Assembly: GCA_032718475.1 (NCBI GenBank)
Contig: JAUCBJ010008848.1
Location: 1-36,394 of the forward strand
Direction: 5' to 3'
Length of the DNA: 36,394 bases
Source of the DNA: Nemertoderma westbladi
Lineage: Eukaryota; Xenacoelomorpha; Nemertodermatida; Nemertodermatidae
Position 1 is the first letter of the stretch. Each line of letters begins with the position of its first letter. Position numbers and translations under genes: made by a program. The notes under the pieces were generated by a model. The model saw only the letters and a list, made by a program, of their open reading frames with translations. It was not told the DNA's origin and ran no database searches. Shown here piece by piece: positions 20,285 to 30,411 of this stretch.

Positions 20285-22303
20285 CGCGTTAGGTCCCAAA
20301 GATCGTTAGGTCCCATTGCCATAGATCGTTAGGTCCCATTGCCATATAGCGTTAGGTCCCATTGTCATATAGCGTTAGGTCCCAAAGAGCGTTAGGTCCC
20401 ATTGCCATATAGCGTTAGGTCCCATTGCCATATAGCGTTAGGCCCCATTGCCATATAGCGTTAGGTCCCATTGCCATATAGCGTTAGGTACCATTGCCAT
20501 ATAGCGTTAGGTCCCATTGTCATATAGCGTTAGGTCCCAAAGAGCGTTAGGTCCCATTGCCATATAGCGTTAGGCCCCATTGCCATATAGCGTTAGGTCC
20601 CATTGCCATATAGCGTTAGGTCCCATTGTCATATAGCGTTAGGTCCTAAAGAGCGTTAGGTCCCATTGCCATATAGCGTTAGGTCCCATTGTCATATAGC
20701 GTTAGGTCCCATTGTCATATAGCGTTAGGTCCCAAAGAGCGTTAGGTCCCATTGCCATATAGCGTTAGGCCCCATTGCCATATAGCGTTAGGTCCCAAAG
20801 AGCGTTAGGTCCCATTGCCATATAGCGTTAGGCCCCATTGCCATATAGCGTTAGGTCCCATTGCCATATAGCGTTAGGACCCATTGCCATATAGCGTTAG
20901 GTCCCATTGTCATATAGCGTTAGGTCCCAAAGAGCGTTAGGTCCCATTGCCATATAGCGTTAGGCCCCATTGCCATATAGCTTTAGGTCCCATTGCCATA
21001 TAGCGTTAGGTCCCATTGCCATATAGCGTTAGGTCCCATTGTCAGATAGCGTTAGGTCCCAAAGAGCGTTAGGTCCCATTGCCATATAGCGTTAGGCCCC
21101 ATTGCCATATAGCGTTAGGTCCCAAAGAGCGTTAGGTCCCATTGCCATAGATCGTTAGGTCCCATTGCCATATAGCGATAGGTCCCATTGTCATATAGCG
21201 TTAGGCCCCATTGCCATATATCGTTAGGTCCCATTGCCATATAGCGTTAGGTCCCATTGCCATATAGCGTTAGGTCCCATTGCCATATAGCGTTAGGTCC
21301 CATTGCCATATAGCGTTAGGTCCTAAAGAGCGTTAGGTCCCATTGCCATATAGCGTTAGGTCCCATTGCCATAGGTCCCAAAGAGCGTTAGGTCCCATTG
21401 CCATATAGCGTTAGGCCCCATTGCCATATAGCGTTAGGTCCCAAAGAGCGTTAGGTCCCATTGCCATATAGCGTTAGGCCCCATTGCCATATAGCGTTAG
21501 GTCCCATTGCCATATAGCGTTAGGTCCCATTGCCATATAGCGTTAGGTCCCATTGTCATATAGCGTTAGGTCCCAAAGAGCGTTAGGTCCCATTGCCATA
21601 TAGCGTTAGGCCCCATTGCCATATAGCGTTAGGTCCCATTGCCATATAGCGTTATGTACCATTGTCATATAGCGTTAGGTCCCAAAGAGCGTTAGGTCCC
21701 ATTGCCATATAGCGTTAGGACCCATTGCCATATAGCGTTAGGTCCCATTGCCATATAGCGTTAGGCCCCATTGCTATATATCGTTAGGTCCCATTGCCAC
21801 ATAGCGTTAGGTCCCAAAGAGCGTTAGGTCCCATTGCCATATAGCGTTAGGTCCCAAAGAGCGTTAGGTCCCATTGCCATATAGCGTTAGGTCCCAAAGA
21901 ACGTTAGGTCCCATTGCCATATAGCGTTAGGTCCCAAAGAGCGTTAGGTCCCATTGCCATAGATCGTTAGGTCCCATTGCCATATAGCGATAGGTCCCAT
22001 TGTCATATAGCGTTAGGCCCCATTGCCATATATCGTTAGGTCCCATTGCCATATAGCGTTAGGTCCCATTGCCATATAGCGTTAGGTCCCATTGCCATAT
22101 AGCGTTAGGTCCCATTGCCATATAGCGTTAGGTCCTAAAGAGCGTTAGGTCCCATTGCCATATAGCGTTAGGTCCCATTGCCATAGGTCCCAAAGAGCAT
22201 TAGGTCCCATTGCCATATAGCGTAAGGTCCCATTGCCATATAGCGTTAGGTCCCAAAGAGCGTTAGGTCCCATTGCCATATAGCGTTAGGTCCCATTGCC
22301 ATT
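20285..22303. repeat. 23/17-bp minisatellite, ~2 kb
   Basis: The dominant unit is 23 bp with the core TTAGGTCCCATTGCCATATA. A 17-bp variant (GTTAGGTCCCAAAGAGC) is interspersed every few units. Variants GGCCCC, ATTGTC and CCTAAAG mark higher-order blocks. One block of about 255 bp beginning near 21127 recurs near 21945. The array starts about 105 bp upstream of the SH3 exon acceptor in the intron and ends at the right arm of the 42-bp inverted repeat. The TTAGG word is incidental and not a telomere repeat. Confidence 0.97.
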
Positions 22304-22334
22304 TAAAGGAGCAGGTTAGTAAAGGAGCAGGTTA
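22293..22334 (-). repeat. 42-bp inverted repeat, right arm
   Basis: Perfect reverse complement of 19714-19755. Its first bases (CCATTGCC) are the end of the last minisatellite unit, so the array and the inverted duplication share sequence at the junction. Confidence 0.97.
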
Positions 22335-22336
22335 TA

Positions 22337-22419
22337 AACCCAGGCCGTATCCTGGTTGACCTTGCTAACCCAAGGCAGTATCCTGGTTGACCTTGCTAAC
22401 CAGGATACGGCCTTGGGTT
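22337..22419. repeat. Inverted repeat with internal direct repeat
   Basis: The left arm AACCCAGGCCGTATCCTGGTT (22337-22357) pairs with the right arm at 22398-22419 (AACCAGGATACGGCCTTGGG). Between them GTATCCTGGTTGACCTTGCT is repeated directly. It could form a stem-loop in DNA or RNA. Confidence 0.85.
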
Positions 22420-22728
22420 TTTTTCGACATCAAGACAACTTTAGATTGATTGCCAGTTTGTCCAGTGTAGTCTACCGCTAGTTCGGTAATTGAAGAAATA
22501 AAAGAAGTCGTTGAGGACCACCCAATGACCTTTACATTAAACCCAGATCATCAGCAATCAAGACCAATCAACAGTGTTGCTGGTTTGTCTACCAATCACA
22601 CCCTTCTCTACGGTTACCTCTATTTGGTCGGATTTCCGCCCCCATAATCTATTATATATGTTGGTCAAGATATATTCACATCTAGTATTAGTAGTAGTCT
22701 GAGGTGCTTGATGTACATGAGGTCTCAC
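22420..22728 (-). other. Intronic spacer, nothing recognised
   Basis: Sequence of ordinary composition between the hairpin and the 67-bp exon. No coding blocks or tandem repeats were seen. Confidence 0.5.
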
Positions 22729-22795
22729 CTTGGATCAATAGAATAAAAGTGTCTGGCGATTGAGCAAATATCGTGGCGAAGACTTTCCAAAATTT
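22729..22795 (-). CDS. SGSM3: SGSM3, 67-bp exon before the SH3 exon
   Basis: A small exon found by requiring splice sites and phase. The acceptor is TTTGCAG (AG at 22797-22796) and the donor is CCAAG|GTGAGA (GT at 22728-22727). With the preceding exon's leftover G and the next exon's first T it reads E ILESLRHDICSIARHFYSIDP S. This aligns with the SGSM3 segment in which a short helix ends in ARHF and DP, directly before the PDYS segment of the SH3 exon. Phase 1 in and phase 2 out match both neighbours exactly. It is too short for an open-frame search and lies about 230 bp from the 30-bp minisatellite. Both the phase fit and the ARHF match support it. Confidence 0.88.
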
Positions 22796-23019
22796 CTGCA
22801 AATAATTAACATTCCTTGTGTTATTCCATCGATAATTTTAATGTAGAAATTACAAATTTTATTCCAATTTGAAATAGAAAAAGTTAAAATTACATACATA
22901 CTGATATGTATTTGCCATTGTAAGTACTTTAGTCTTCTCATCCACGTGACTGTAAAATGATAATTTACAAACAAGTAGCATACAGTATGTCAATTTAATA
23001 AAGCAAAAATAAAGCACTA

Positions 23020-23582
23020 TTACACAGTTCACTACATATGGTAGCACTATTACACCGTTGGCTACATATGGTTGCACTATTACACCGTTGGTTGCATATG
23101 GTAGTACTATTACACCGTTGGCTACATATGGTTGCACTATTACACCGTTGGTTGCATATGGTAGTACTATTACACCGTTGGCTACATATGGTTGCACTAT
23201 TACACCGTTGGTTGCATATGGTAGTAAAATTACACAGTTCGCTACATATGGTAGCACTATTACACCGTTGGCTATGGCTACATATGGTAGCGCTATTACA
23301 CCGTTCGCTACATATGGTAGCACTTTTACACCGCTGCGTTCGCTACATATGGTAGCACTATTACATCGTTGGCTACACATGGTAGCAGTATTAAACCGTT
23401 CGCTACATATGGTAGCACTATTACACCGTTGGCTACATATGGTATCACTATTACACCTTTGCCTACATATGGTAGTACTTTTACACCGTTCGCTACATAT
23501 GGTAGCACTATTACACAGTTCGCTACATATGGTAGCACTACTACACCGTTCGCTACATATGGTAGTACTATTACACCATTCA
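23020..23582. repeat. 30-bp minisatellite, about 19 copies
   Basis: Units of 30 bp with the core CTACATATGGTAGCACTATT, then ACACCGTTGG. Alternating variants are GGTTGCATATGGTAGTACT and GGCTACATATGGTTGCACT. A 6-bp insertion occurs at about 23274 and a 5-bp one at about 23335, shifting frames. Because 30 is divisible by 3, both strands show long repetitive frames (for example YVANGVIVLP on the minus strand). These are not supported as genes. Confidence 0.96.
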
Positions 23583-24247
23583 AAGGCTTTTAGAGGGATG
23601 GTCATCAAGTTCCCAAAAGTTCATCATTCGTGCACAGTGAAATTTGATAATAATGCTCATGTTTAAAAATTATAAAAAAACCGAATTTTTGACAAATTTT
23701 GACAGATTTTGTCATTTTTGAACAAAAATTTACACACTTTGTTAAATATTTCAGCTATAACAATGAAAATTAAAAACATGCTAATATGAGGTATTAAACA
23801 TCACCCAGTCATCATTCAGGCCAAATTTTACAAGAATTTGTTCATTTTTGGAAAAGCATTTTGCATTTTTTGCAAAATGCATTTTGATATTTTAAACTTG
23901 CATTCTTCAGAAAACGCATTTAAAGTTTATGCTTAGGGTGATTTTGTCCTTTGAAATGTTAGAATGCACACAACCCCGCTGAAAATTTTGTAACAAGGGT
24001 TTTTTGGACAGACAGACAGACTGAAAAACAGAATGAGACATAATAGTTTTAATTGAAAGTGATAACTGACGTTTGGAATGAAATCAGCGACCAGGAAAAC
24101 CCCCATATCATACCTTTTAGCTTGAAAAAATGCTTCTGTTATATTTTGACAGACAAGCTGTCAGAAACACAACCCAGATAGACAGATTTCACAGACAGTT
24201 AGACAAGAGTACTACTAGGATCGGCATGCTGCATTGCAGCTGCATTT
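23583..24247. other. Non-coding, possible LINE 3' region, with a 10-bp hairpin
   Basis: A perfect stem GCATTTTGCA / TGCAAAATGC lies at 23856-23880. Several GACAGACAGA runs (24008-24030 and 24150-24210) lie next to the 3' end of the LINE. No gene was seen. Part of this may be LINE 3' UTR or an older repeat. Confidence 0.5.
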
Positions 24248-25924
24248 TTAAGAACGCTGTGCCGGCTTGTCGACAAAATTGCGCCGCCACAACTCCCTAT
24301 CTCCCATGACATTTGCTAGATCATCCGCATCTTCAAGGCCAGTGTCCTTTAAGATGCGTCTTAAGAAAGTCATGGGCTGTCCACCATGCTTATTCACTCC
24401 ATGAGGCTGCCAAAGTACAAGATTATGCACTGGCTGGTCCTCACGGCGAAAGCAATGTCCTGCAAAGCGGAGGCGATTTTGTTCTAGTGTCAAGCTTGGG
24501 GGAACCAATGAGACACCTCCAATGTTATATAGTGTTTGGTTGGAGATGTGAGATGTGTGCATTGTACTTGACACAATGAACCCGGCGTAGCATTCTTGTG
24601 AATGTGCCATCAAGAGATTTGGTGTCCTCAGCACTTAGAGCCCAGCATGGACTCCCATAGAGGAGTACTGGAACTACTGCTGCTCTAAATAATCGGACCT
24701 TAAGTTTCCGATTAATTATCGGTGACTTCCAAATCCTGGAAAGCCTATTCAAGGCTGCCCATGCCTTTCCCTTACGTATTCGAAGGTCCTCACCTGACTT
24801 CCAGATCCATGATCCCAGGTAACAGAAGTCGTCCACATGCTCAAGCATACCATCCGTTGAGCTTATGCTCATCCGATCAGAGACTTGCGGAGGACTTTCA
24901 AAGTTAACTGTCAAAATGTTGGTCTTTCTGGAGTTAATAAAAAGACCAACACTAGAAGCAGCATGTTCTAATGAGCTGAGGAGCCGTTGGGCTCCCTCTA
25001 GTGATTCTGAGAGTACTCCTAAGTCATCAGCAAAGTCTAGATCAGTTAGGTACTTCGCAGGATTTCCTCGACTTCTGGAGCTAGTAGGTTGAGTTATCAT
25101 CACCCCATCATCATTAAGATGATCTAAGGATATGCGTAGAACATAGTCAACCACAATTATGAACAAGAATGGTGCAAGTGTGTCTCCCTGGAGGACGCCC
25201 CATAACACTTCAAATGGTTCTGTGTCACCGTCAACAGTAGACACAAATGTTGTCGAACCATCGTATACTGATCTGATTGCTGCAATAATTTCATCAGGAA
25301 TCCCATATAATGAAAGTATGCTGAACATACGTGAGCGAGAGACTGAATCAAAGGCCTTGAAGAAGTCAACAAAGATAACAGCCAGATGCCTGTCTTTCTT
25401 TTTTGATAACTCTTCAATTATCCTTCTATGTGCCAAAATGGGCTCCATGGTCCCACGACCTTTACGGAACCCATTCTGATTTCCACGGTGCAGTCTCTCA
25501 ATGGGATCCCTGATGCGATTTAATAGAATTCTATTGTATAGCTTTGCAGCAACCGAGATCAATGAGATTCCCCGAAAAGAACCATAGAGTGTTAGGTTAC
25601 CCTTTTTGGGAACTGGCACCAACTTATTTGTTTTCATTTCTTGTGGGACTCTTGTTGTTCGGTACATGTCTACTATGATGGTATAGATGAGCTTTAAACA
25701 CTCAGGTATTATAAAGACCTCAGGGGGAACACCATCTACTCCACTGGCACGATTGGTCTTAATGCTCTTTGCAGCAGCCTTCACTTCTGCAAAGGAGATA
25801 TCGCCAATGGGAATATCTGGGAGTACAGACTCAGACACTTTTACTTCTATAAAGTTATCAGGCAATACCCTGTCATTATTGAGGAGCTTTTCAAAGTGGG
25901 CCTTCCAACCATCTACACAAGAGT
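24248..25924 (-). pseudogene. 5'-truncated, frameshifted LINE reverse transcriptase (RTE-like)
   Basis: The minus strand encodes a reverse transcriptase without its endonuclease; homology begins near 25924 (DGWKAHFEKLLNN). RT motif A is FVDFFKAFDSV (catalytic Asp near residue 165 of the frame starting at 25865). The motif B region is GVLQGDTLAPFLF, and motif C is DFADD near residues 277-281. DFCYLGSWI and the fingers segment TLYGSFRGISL are also present. A frameshift at about 24545-24565 moves the C-terminal part (RLRFAGHCFRREDQPVHNLV to DRELWRRNF) into another frame, ending at 24248. The C-terminal AGH/LVLW/WRR pattern and the long motif B-C insert resemble RTE-clade elements; the clade is tentative. 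It is a dead copy inside an SGSM3 intron, in sense orientation. Confidence 0.88.
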
Positions 25925-26309
25925 AAGGTTAACATTATCACTCATAACTTTTGAACTACATTAGCTGTTAACAAACGGTTTGAAGTTTTGAAATAACCAT
26001 AAATATCTGCATCAGAATCGTCTACTGTACTCCCAATATTACATAAAACTTCGATTGTAATTCCGATCGATTTCGGTCTGGGGACCTTCATCAGGGACTC
26101 CATTAACGGAAATCAAATATATAATCACTACATAATTATTGGTAATCAGGTAATCAGGTACATAAGTAAACCGGTAGAGCACGAAAAAAGACAGCCTATA
26201 GCCTTATACTGCTATAAACAATAGCAACAAAGTACTTATCAAATCTATATTTATATTTAAGACTAATAATTAGACAGGTAATAGTACCGCCTTGACGCCA
26301 GGTGGACGC
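25925..26309. other. Non-coding, contains a hammerhead-like motif
   Basis: AT-rich DNA apart from the GC-richer block at 26061-26104 described separately. No coding sequence was recognised. Confidence 0.5.
26061..26104 (-). ncRNA. Hammerhead-ribozyme-like motif (candidate)
   Basis: On the minus strand CTGATGA is followed by A, GGTC, CCCA, GACC and then GAAAT, the order of a hammerhead core: CUGANGA, stem II, GAAA. After GAAA comes the self-complementary ATCGAT, then C and GGAATT, which can pair imperfectly with the preceding GAGTCC as stem I. This resembles the minimal hammerheads described in Penelope-like retroelements, where stem III is palindromic and cleavage needs a dimer. Against it, an extra A separates the core from stem II, and stem I has a mismatch. 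It may be only the decayed or non-catalytic end of such an element. Confidence 0.35.
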
Positions 26310-26373
26310 GGGTGGGGGGGGGGGGGGGTGGGGGGGGGGGGGGGGGGGTCGACACTTTCGGCAGTGTCGACCT
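26310..26373. repeat. Poly-G tract (G15-T-G19) followed by a perfect hairpin
   Basis: G runs at 26314-26328 and 26330-26348 are separated by one T. Directly after come GTCGACAC and GTGTCGAC with an 8-nt loop (TTTCGGCA). Long G runs can form quadruplexes. Run length may be affected by sequencing or assembly error. Confidence 0.85.
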
Positions 26374-26534
26374 TCGTACGTCTTATTAGCACTAAGGTTT
26401 ATTCACTTAAATATTTTAAGATCACCCTTAATCATCAGAATCAGATCAGAAAAATTAAAAATTTATAATTATTTATTTAGAGTTATTTATTTATTTACGT
26501 TTCAAGCCTAACAGTGTTGATATTTATTTTTTAC

Positions 26535-27036
26535 CTGTTTGTCTAACATTCTTTGATTTCATTTCCGTTTCATCCATTATCACGTACAAAGACCCCTGAG
26601 AATTACATCGATCAAATAAGTTATTTAAAGGGACTAAATTATCTGTTTTATGGTTGCTTAGTAACGCTATAACATGAGAATTATAAAGGGAATTGCCCTT
26701 CCCGAAATGTTTATTTGAGTCCAAACGTTCAAGTTGGGTTGGTAGGGACCATATCGGTGCTTGAAACACCCAAGCGGGGCCGCTATGCTTGATTACTTGG
26801 TCTTTAACACTGGAGGCACAGAGTGCGTACAGGATGGAGAAGTCTTTTTTAGAGGGCTGTGATTGGATGCTACTACGGGGTTTAGCGTCGGGCGGATTTG
26901 ATAGGCCAGCGACACCATTACTGAGTGCGTCTGAGGCAACTTCGTTATCGGAGTGTAGGTTAATAACAGCGGCAGATTTCTCGTCTAAATAATATATATC
27001 CTCTAATTGGACTGACATTGATGCAACATCATCAAA
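26535..27036 (-). CDS. SGSM3: SGSM3, internal exon between TBC and SH3 domains
   Basis: A 502-bp exon, phase 0 in and phase 1 out. The acceptor is TGTGTTGCAG (AG at 27038-27037) and the donor is ACAG|GTAAAA (GT at 26534-26533). It encodes FDDVASMSVQLEDIYYLDEK, a low-conservation Ser/Pro-rich stretch (PDAKPRSSIQSQPSKKDF), and ends LYVIMDETEMKSKNVRQT. The last block corresponds to the conserved SGSM3 segment that precedes the next exon's ELL-type helix (the family has a LK.KN.KQTE pattern there). The middle part is longer than in vertebrate proteins and is not recognisable by motif. Assignment rests on the C-terminal block and on the leftover G matching the following 67-bp exon. Confidence 0.82.
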
Positions 27037-28927
27037 CTGCAACACATAAATCCGTTGAAATATTACACAAATATTATAAAGAAACCATGCTAGTAATAAA
27101 ATGCTACTTTACAGTATTTTTATGATGAAACAGGCCAATTATACTCTAATATGATCGAATGACTATAGGCGAAGCTGTATGTAGTTTTGTGGAGAACTCA
27201 AATAACATATAGTGGGGCTAAGATAGTGAGATACTTAACATTATTAATAGCGGATATGACTATTAAATAACGCTGATATGTGATATGGAAGATGGAAGAC
27301 GAGGTTAGCAAGCTTAGTCGCTCTCTAGCGCAAGCCTGGTGGGTCTGATGAGTCACCACACGCAAATTATATTTCAGACTTTTGACATACTAAATGTGTA
27401 GGCCTATCATTTTGGGTTAAATTTAATCAAAGTTTGACTTCGTCGAGTAATTAGCCGCCAAAAATTTGCGACCGACAAAGCGACAAACAGACAGGAGATG
27501 TTAAATACATCTAATAATAATAACTACGCCCCATTAGTCAGCATGTACGTTGTACTGGCGTTTAATTGTCTTCATTAATACTCAGTGTCTTTCATTGTTA
27601 AATTAATAATAATTATAATTAATTAGGTAATTATGTACAATACAGAATGTATATACTTGAACTTATAAATAATAAATTGTGATAATGCAATACCAATAAT
27701 GCAATAAACGACAATAAAAGTTATAGAATTCCTTTAAAATAATATTAAATAAATTAAGTAAGGCGTTACCATGTAATAAATATCTAGGCTGATATGCAAT
27801 ATTTCTCTACAAATAACAATTTGCGAGACAGCTGTGTAAGACAGATGATGCCCGACTATATGCAGAACAAGTAATTGATTTTAGTATCTCAATATGCTGA
27901 GCGTGTGACCAGTGGTTACAGATAGCTGCTCTAACTACCATTGCATAGGGGGTGCATGCATATTGGTGAGTATGTAACACATGGAACCAAACAGATAGGT
28001 AATGGAGTACTATACTATGCAACATATGTAAATATGGGGTCAATTTATATCCCCTGTATTGGTAAATGATTGGAAATTAACGCATTACGAGCAAGATAAG
28101 GAATATTCAATACAAGCCTCTCAAGTTTTGAAATTTTTTTATGTCTTTTCGAGTTTTTTGTCTACGGAAAAGCGACACAAATAAAGTAGCCCCTACCGGT
28201 TAATAGTAAATTATATTTATGGGGGTTTTCGGGGTCGGTGATTTTACTGTATTTCCGATGTCAGTTTTATTATTTGGTGGAATATAGTCTGTCCGTCTGT
28301 CGGTTGTCTGACTGTTGTATTACATTTTGACAGACAGATTGCCAGATATACTACGATAACTCGAGAGCTAAAGCAGATTTCTCTAAGCTGTTTTCAGAAT
28401 TGAAATCCCCATTAAATTCTGCTCAGTAGATGCAAAAAAAAAAAAATTCTCAAATTTTAGCGAGGAGGGCTACCCCCCCCCCCCCCCCCCTTAAGGCTTA
28501 TGACTTACCAGTGGAGCAGAGTGCTTGCTAGTGGAGCTTCTAATTAGCAATTCCTTAAAATGCTCACCTAATTGGCTACCCCTCCCAAAATGGGGTGTCA
28601 GTTGGAACTATTTAGCCAAAAGGGGTGTTGGTTGGGGAAAAGCACCTTAAAGTACAAAGTAGTCTAACACTGTTTGTAGATTTACTAAGCATAGGGATGT
28701 AGAATGATCAGTAATAATAACTAGGTTGGAGTTCTCGGACCAAGAGATTGAAACATTTAAGGGGGTTTTAGTATGTTTGGACTTTTGGTATATGTTTGAT
28801 GAAATTGAGTGAAAAATAAAAAGTAGTATGGAATTTAGTGATGAGAAACGTCAAAATCGATAAACTGAGAAAAAATGTTATTTTATTTTAAAATAAAACA
28901 TTATTTTATCTTCTTCCATAGAAAAGG
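27037..28927. other. Non-coding, intron upstream of SGSM3 exon
   Basis: AT-rich, with one isolated CTCTCTAGCGCAAGCCTGG word at about 27321-27340 related to the 315-bp satellite motif, and a C18-20 tract near 28470-28490. No TBC-domain exon was recognised here. Simple A and C runs and the frame at 27807-28043 carry no supported protein. Confidence 0.5.
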
Positions 28928-29215
28928 CCCCTTTTAGGTCCCACCTTGCTGTAGTGGTTGCATTGAATTCGCATCTTTCGGAGGTCGTGGGTTCGATCCT
29001 TGCATTGGCCACCGCAGTTTTCATTTCGGAACGAATGCTTTGAAGGGACCAGCCAGGGCGCATCTCTTCCTTGCATCCTTAAGTGGTCGCTAAATGAGTA
29101 CCGGAGTTTCCTCTGGGGAGTATAGTGCCAGGGGGACCGCACTGGAAATAAGTTGTCAGACTGTGTGCGTAATCCCTGTCCTATCAGCCGAAGAAAATCT
29201 ACTTTTTTTAACTTT
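28928..29215 (+). mobile_element. tRNA-derived SINE, plus strand
   Basis: The head has an internal RNA polymerase III promoter: an A-box-like TAGTGGTTGCATTGAATTCG and a B box GGGTTCGATCC at 28989-28999. The body (ACCAGCCAGGGCGCATCTCT, then CTTAAGTGGTCGCTAAATGA) is shared with the copy at 33394-33660. It ends in a T-rich run followed by a C20+ tract near 29240-29262. Confidence 0.85.
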
Positions 29216-29264
29216 TAAGGCGTTAAAGGGGGGTATAGCCCCCCCCCCCCCCCCCCCCCCCCGT

Positions 29265-29467
29265 TAAACAATCAACTACATTATTCTCACACTCTTCTTA
29301 TACATTATTTCCAATGCCAATTTAGTTATTGAATTCATGTAATATAATTCGTAATTACAATTTAAACCTATTCATCTGTAATTGAATTTACATTCATAGC
29401 AGCATAGTTACATATTAGCCTATATAGTACAGTAACTATTTATATTTACTATTTATATAATTATTTA
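29265..29467. other. AT-rich spacer
   Basis: Sequence between the SINE and the 30-bp repeat. Nothing was recognised. Confidence 0.5.
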
Positions 29468-29644
29468 CATACTTGTGTGTAAAGTAGCACTTTATTACAT
29501 AATTGTGTGTAAAGTAGCACTTTATTACATACTTGTGTGTAAAGTAGCACTTTACAGTGTGATGATCCGAGTGGTTTTGTTACACGAACGAACGTTAGTG
29601 AGTGAGTGAAAATAAAGCCACGAGGATCAAAACACTGTAAAGTA
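29468..29644. repeat. Three 30-bp repeats and an imperfect foldback
   Basis: Three copies of ACTTGTGTGTAAAGTAGCAC followed by TTTATTACAT lie at about 29468-29555. Immediately after, CTTTACAGTGTGATGATCCG is an imperfect reverse complement of the segment ending at about 29644 (GAGGATCAAAACACTGTAAAG), giving a foldback. The AAAGTAGCACTTTA core is itself palindromic. Confidence 0.75.
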
Positions 29645-29931
29645 GTTTGCAACAAGTATGTATGTAGTTTTATTCTAAAATTTAACATTACGAAATGATT
29701 GTATATACATTATAAGTGATAGAAACTGCACAAATTATATTAGTTGCTGTATAAATAAATGTAAAAATGACATAAATTATGTTATAAATAAGTTAGCTTA
29801 TTTTTATGGTGGCGTTTGGTTGGAGCCACGTTATACTAATATAGCTAGGCCCTACTGGTTATTAATAGCTATACCCCGCCTACCGGTAGGTAATGCAGTA
29901 GGCCTATCTGTCTGTCAGGCAAATTTCCACC

Positions 29932-30022
29932 TATTGTTTACGTGGTAACCCATGACGGCGTTAAGTAATGTCCCCTTAGAGGACATTACTTAACGCCGTC
30001 ATGGGTTACCACATAAACAATA
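29932..30022. repeat. Large hairpin: 42-bp arms, 7-nt loop
   Basis: Arms at 29932-29973 and 29981-30022 are reverse complements with one mismatch (C against T). The loop is CCTTAGA. The arms contain CATGACGGCGTTAAGTAATG. A diverged fragment of one arm (AACGGCGTTGAGTAATGTTA) occurs alone at 30116-30135. It could be a short MITE or a structured transcript; there is no coding content. Confidence 0.93.
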
Positions 30023-30330
30023 ACACCAAATACAATACTAAATGTACAGGCCAATACAATGCTGTAATGTCATCTAAGGTTGTAAAGTGCTAAATAACAA
30101 CTCGCTGTTAATTCTAACGGCGTTGAGTAATGTTACAATTTTGGAATAAAAGCTTTTGCGGCAAAATATATCTTTTCGTGCAATTCGCTATCTACTCAAA
30201 ACGCAGCAATCTCTCAAGGTTGTTGCGAACATATAAACTTACGCCTTACTGTGTTTGATTTTGGTATACGGCTTTGAATTTCTGCATTGCAACACAGCTG
30301 CCTTGAACGGCCCATGAACAACACCGTGGT
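30023..30330. other. Non-coding spacer, part of a hairpin-related repeat
   Basis: Contains the diverged arm at about 30116-30135. No gene was recognised. Confidence 0.5.
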
Positions 30331-30411
30331 TCCTTTGTCCCCTGGTTTCCTTTGTGCCCTGGTTTCCTTTGTCCCCTGGTTTCCTTTGTGCCCTGGTTCC
30401 CCTTTGTCAGG
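30331..30411. repeat. 18-19-bp tandem repeat, about 4 copies
   Basis: Copies of CCTTTGTCCCCTGGTTT and CCTTTGTGCCCTGGTTT alternate. The short frames over it are by-products. Confidence 0.9.

Noticed and set aside
20285-22303. CRISPR-like array
   Set aside because: Units are contiguous without unique spacers, and the genome is animal; it is a minisatellite.
20285-22303. Telomeric TTAGG repeat
   Set aside because: TTAGG occurs once per 17-23-bp unit and is not a 5-bp tandem array.
22859-23666. 249- and 202-residue frames over the 30-bp array
   Set aside because: A period divisible by three keeps any frame open; both strands are open at once, and there is no domain or splice evidence.
26349-26373. 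Histone mRNA 3' stem-loop
   Set aside because: The hairpin sequence and loop do not fit the histone consensus and no histone gene is present.
27341-27363. Second hammerhead-like CTGATGAG at 27338
   Set aside because: The following bases do not form stem II and there is no GAAA.
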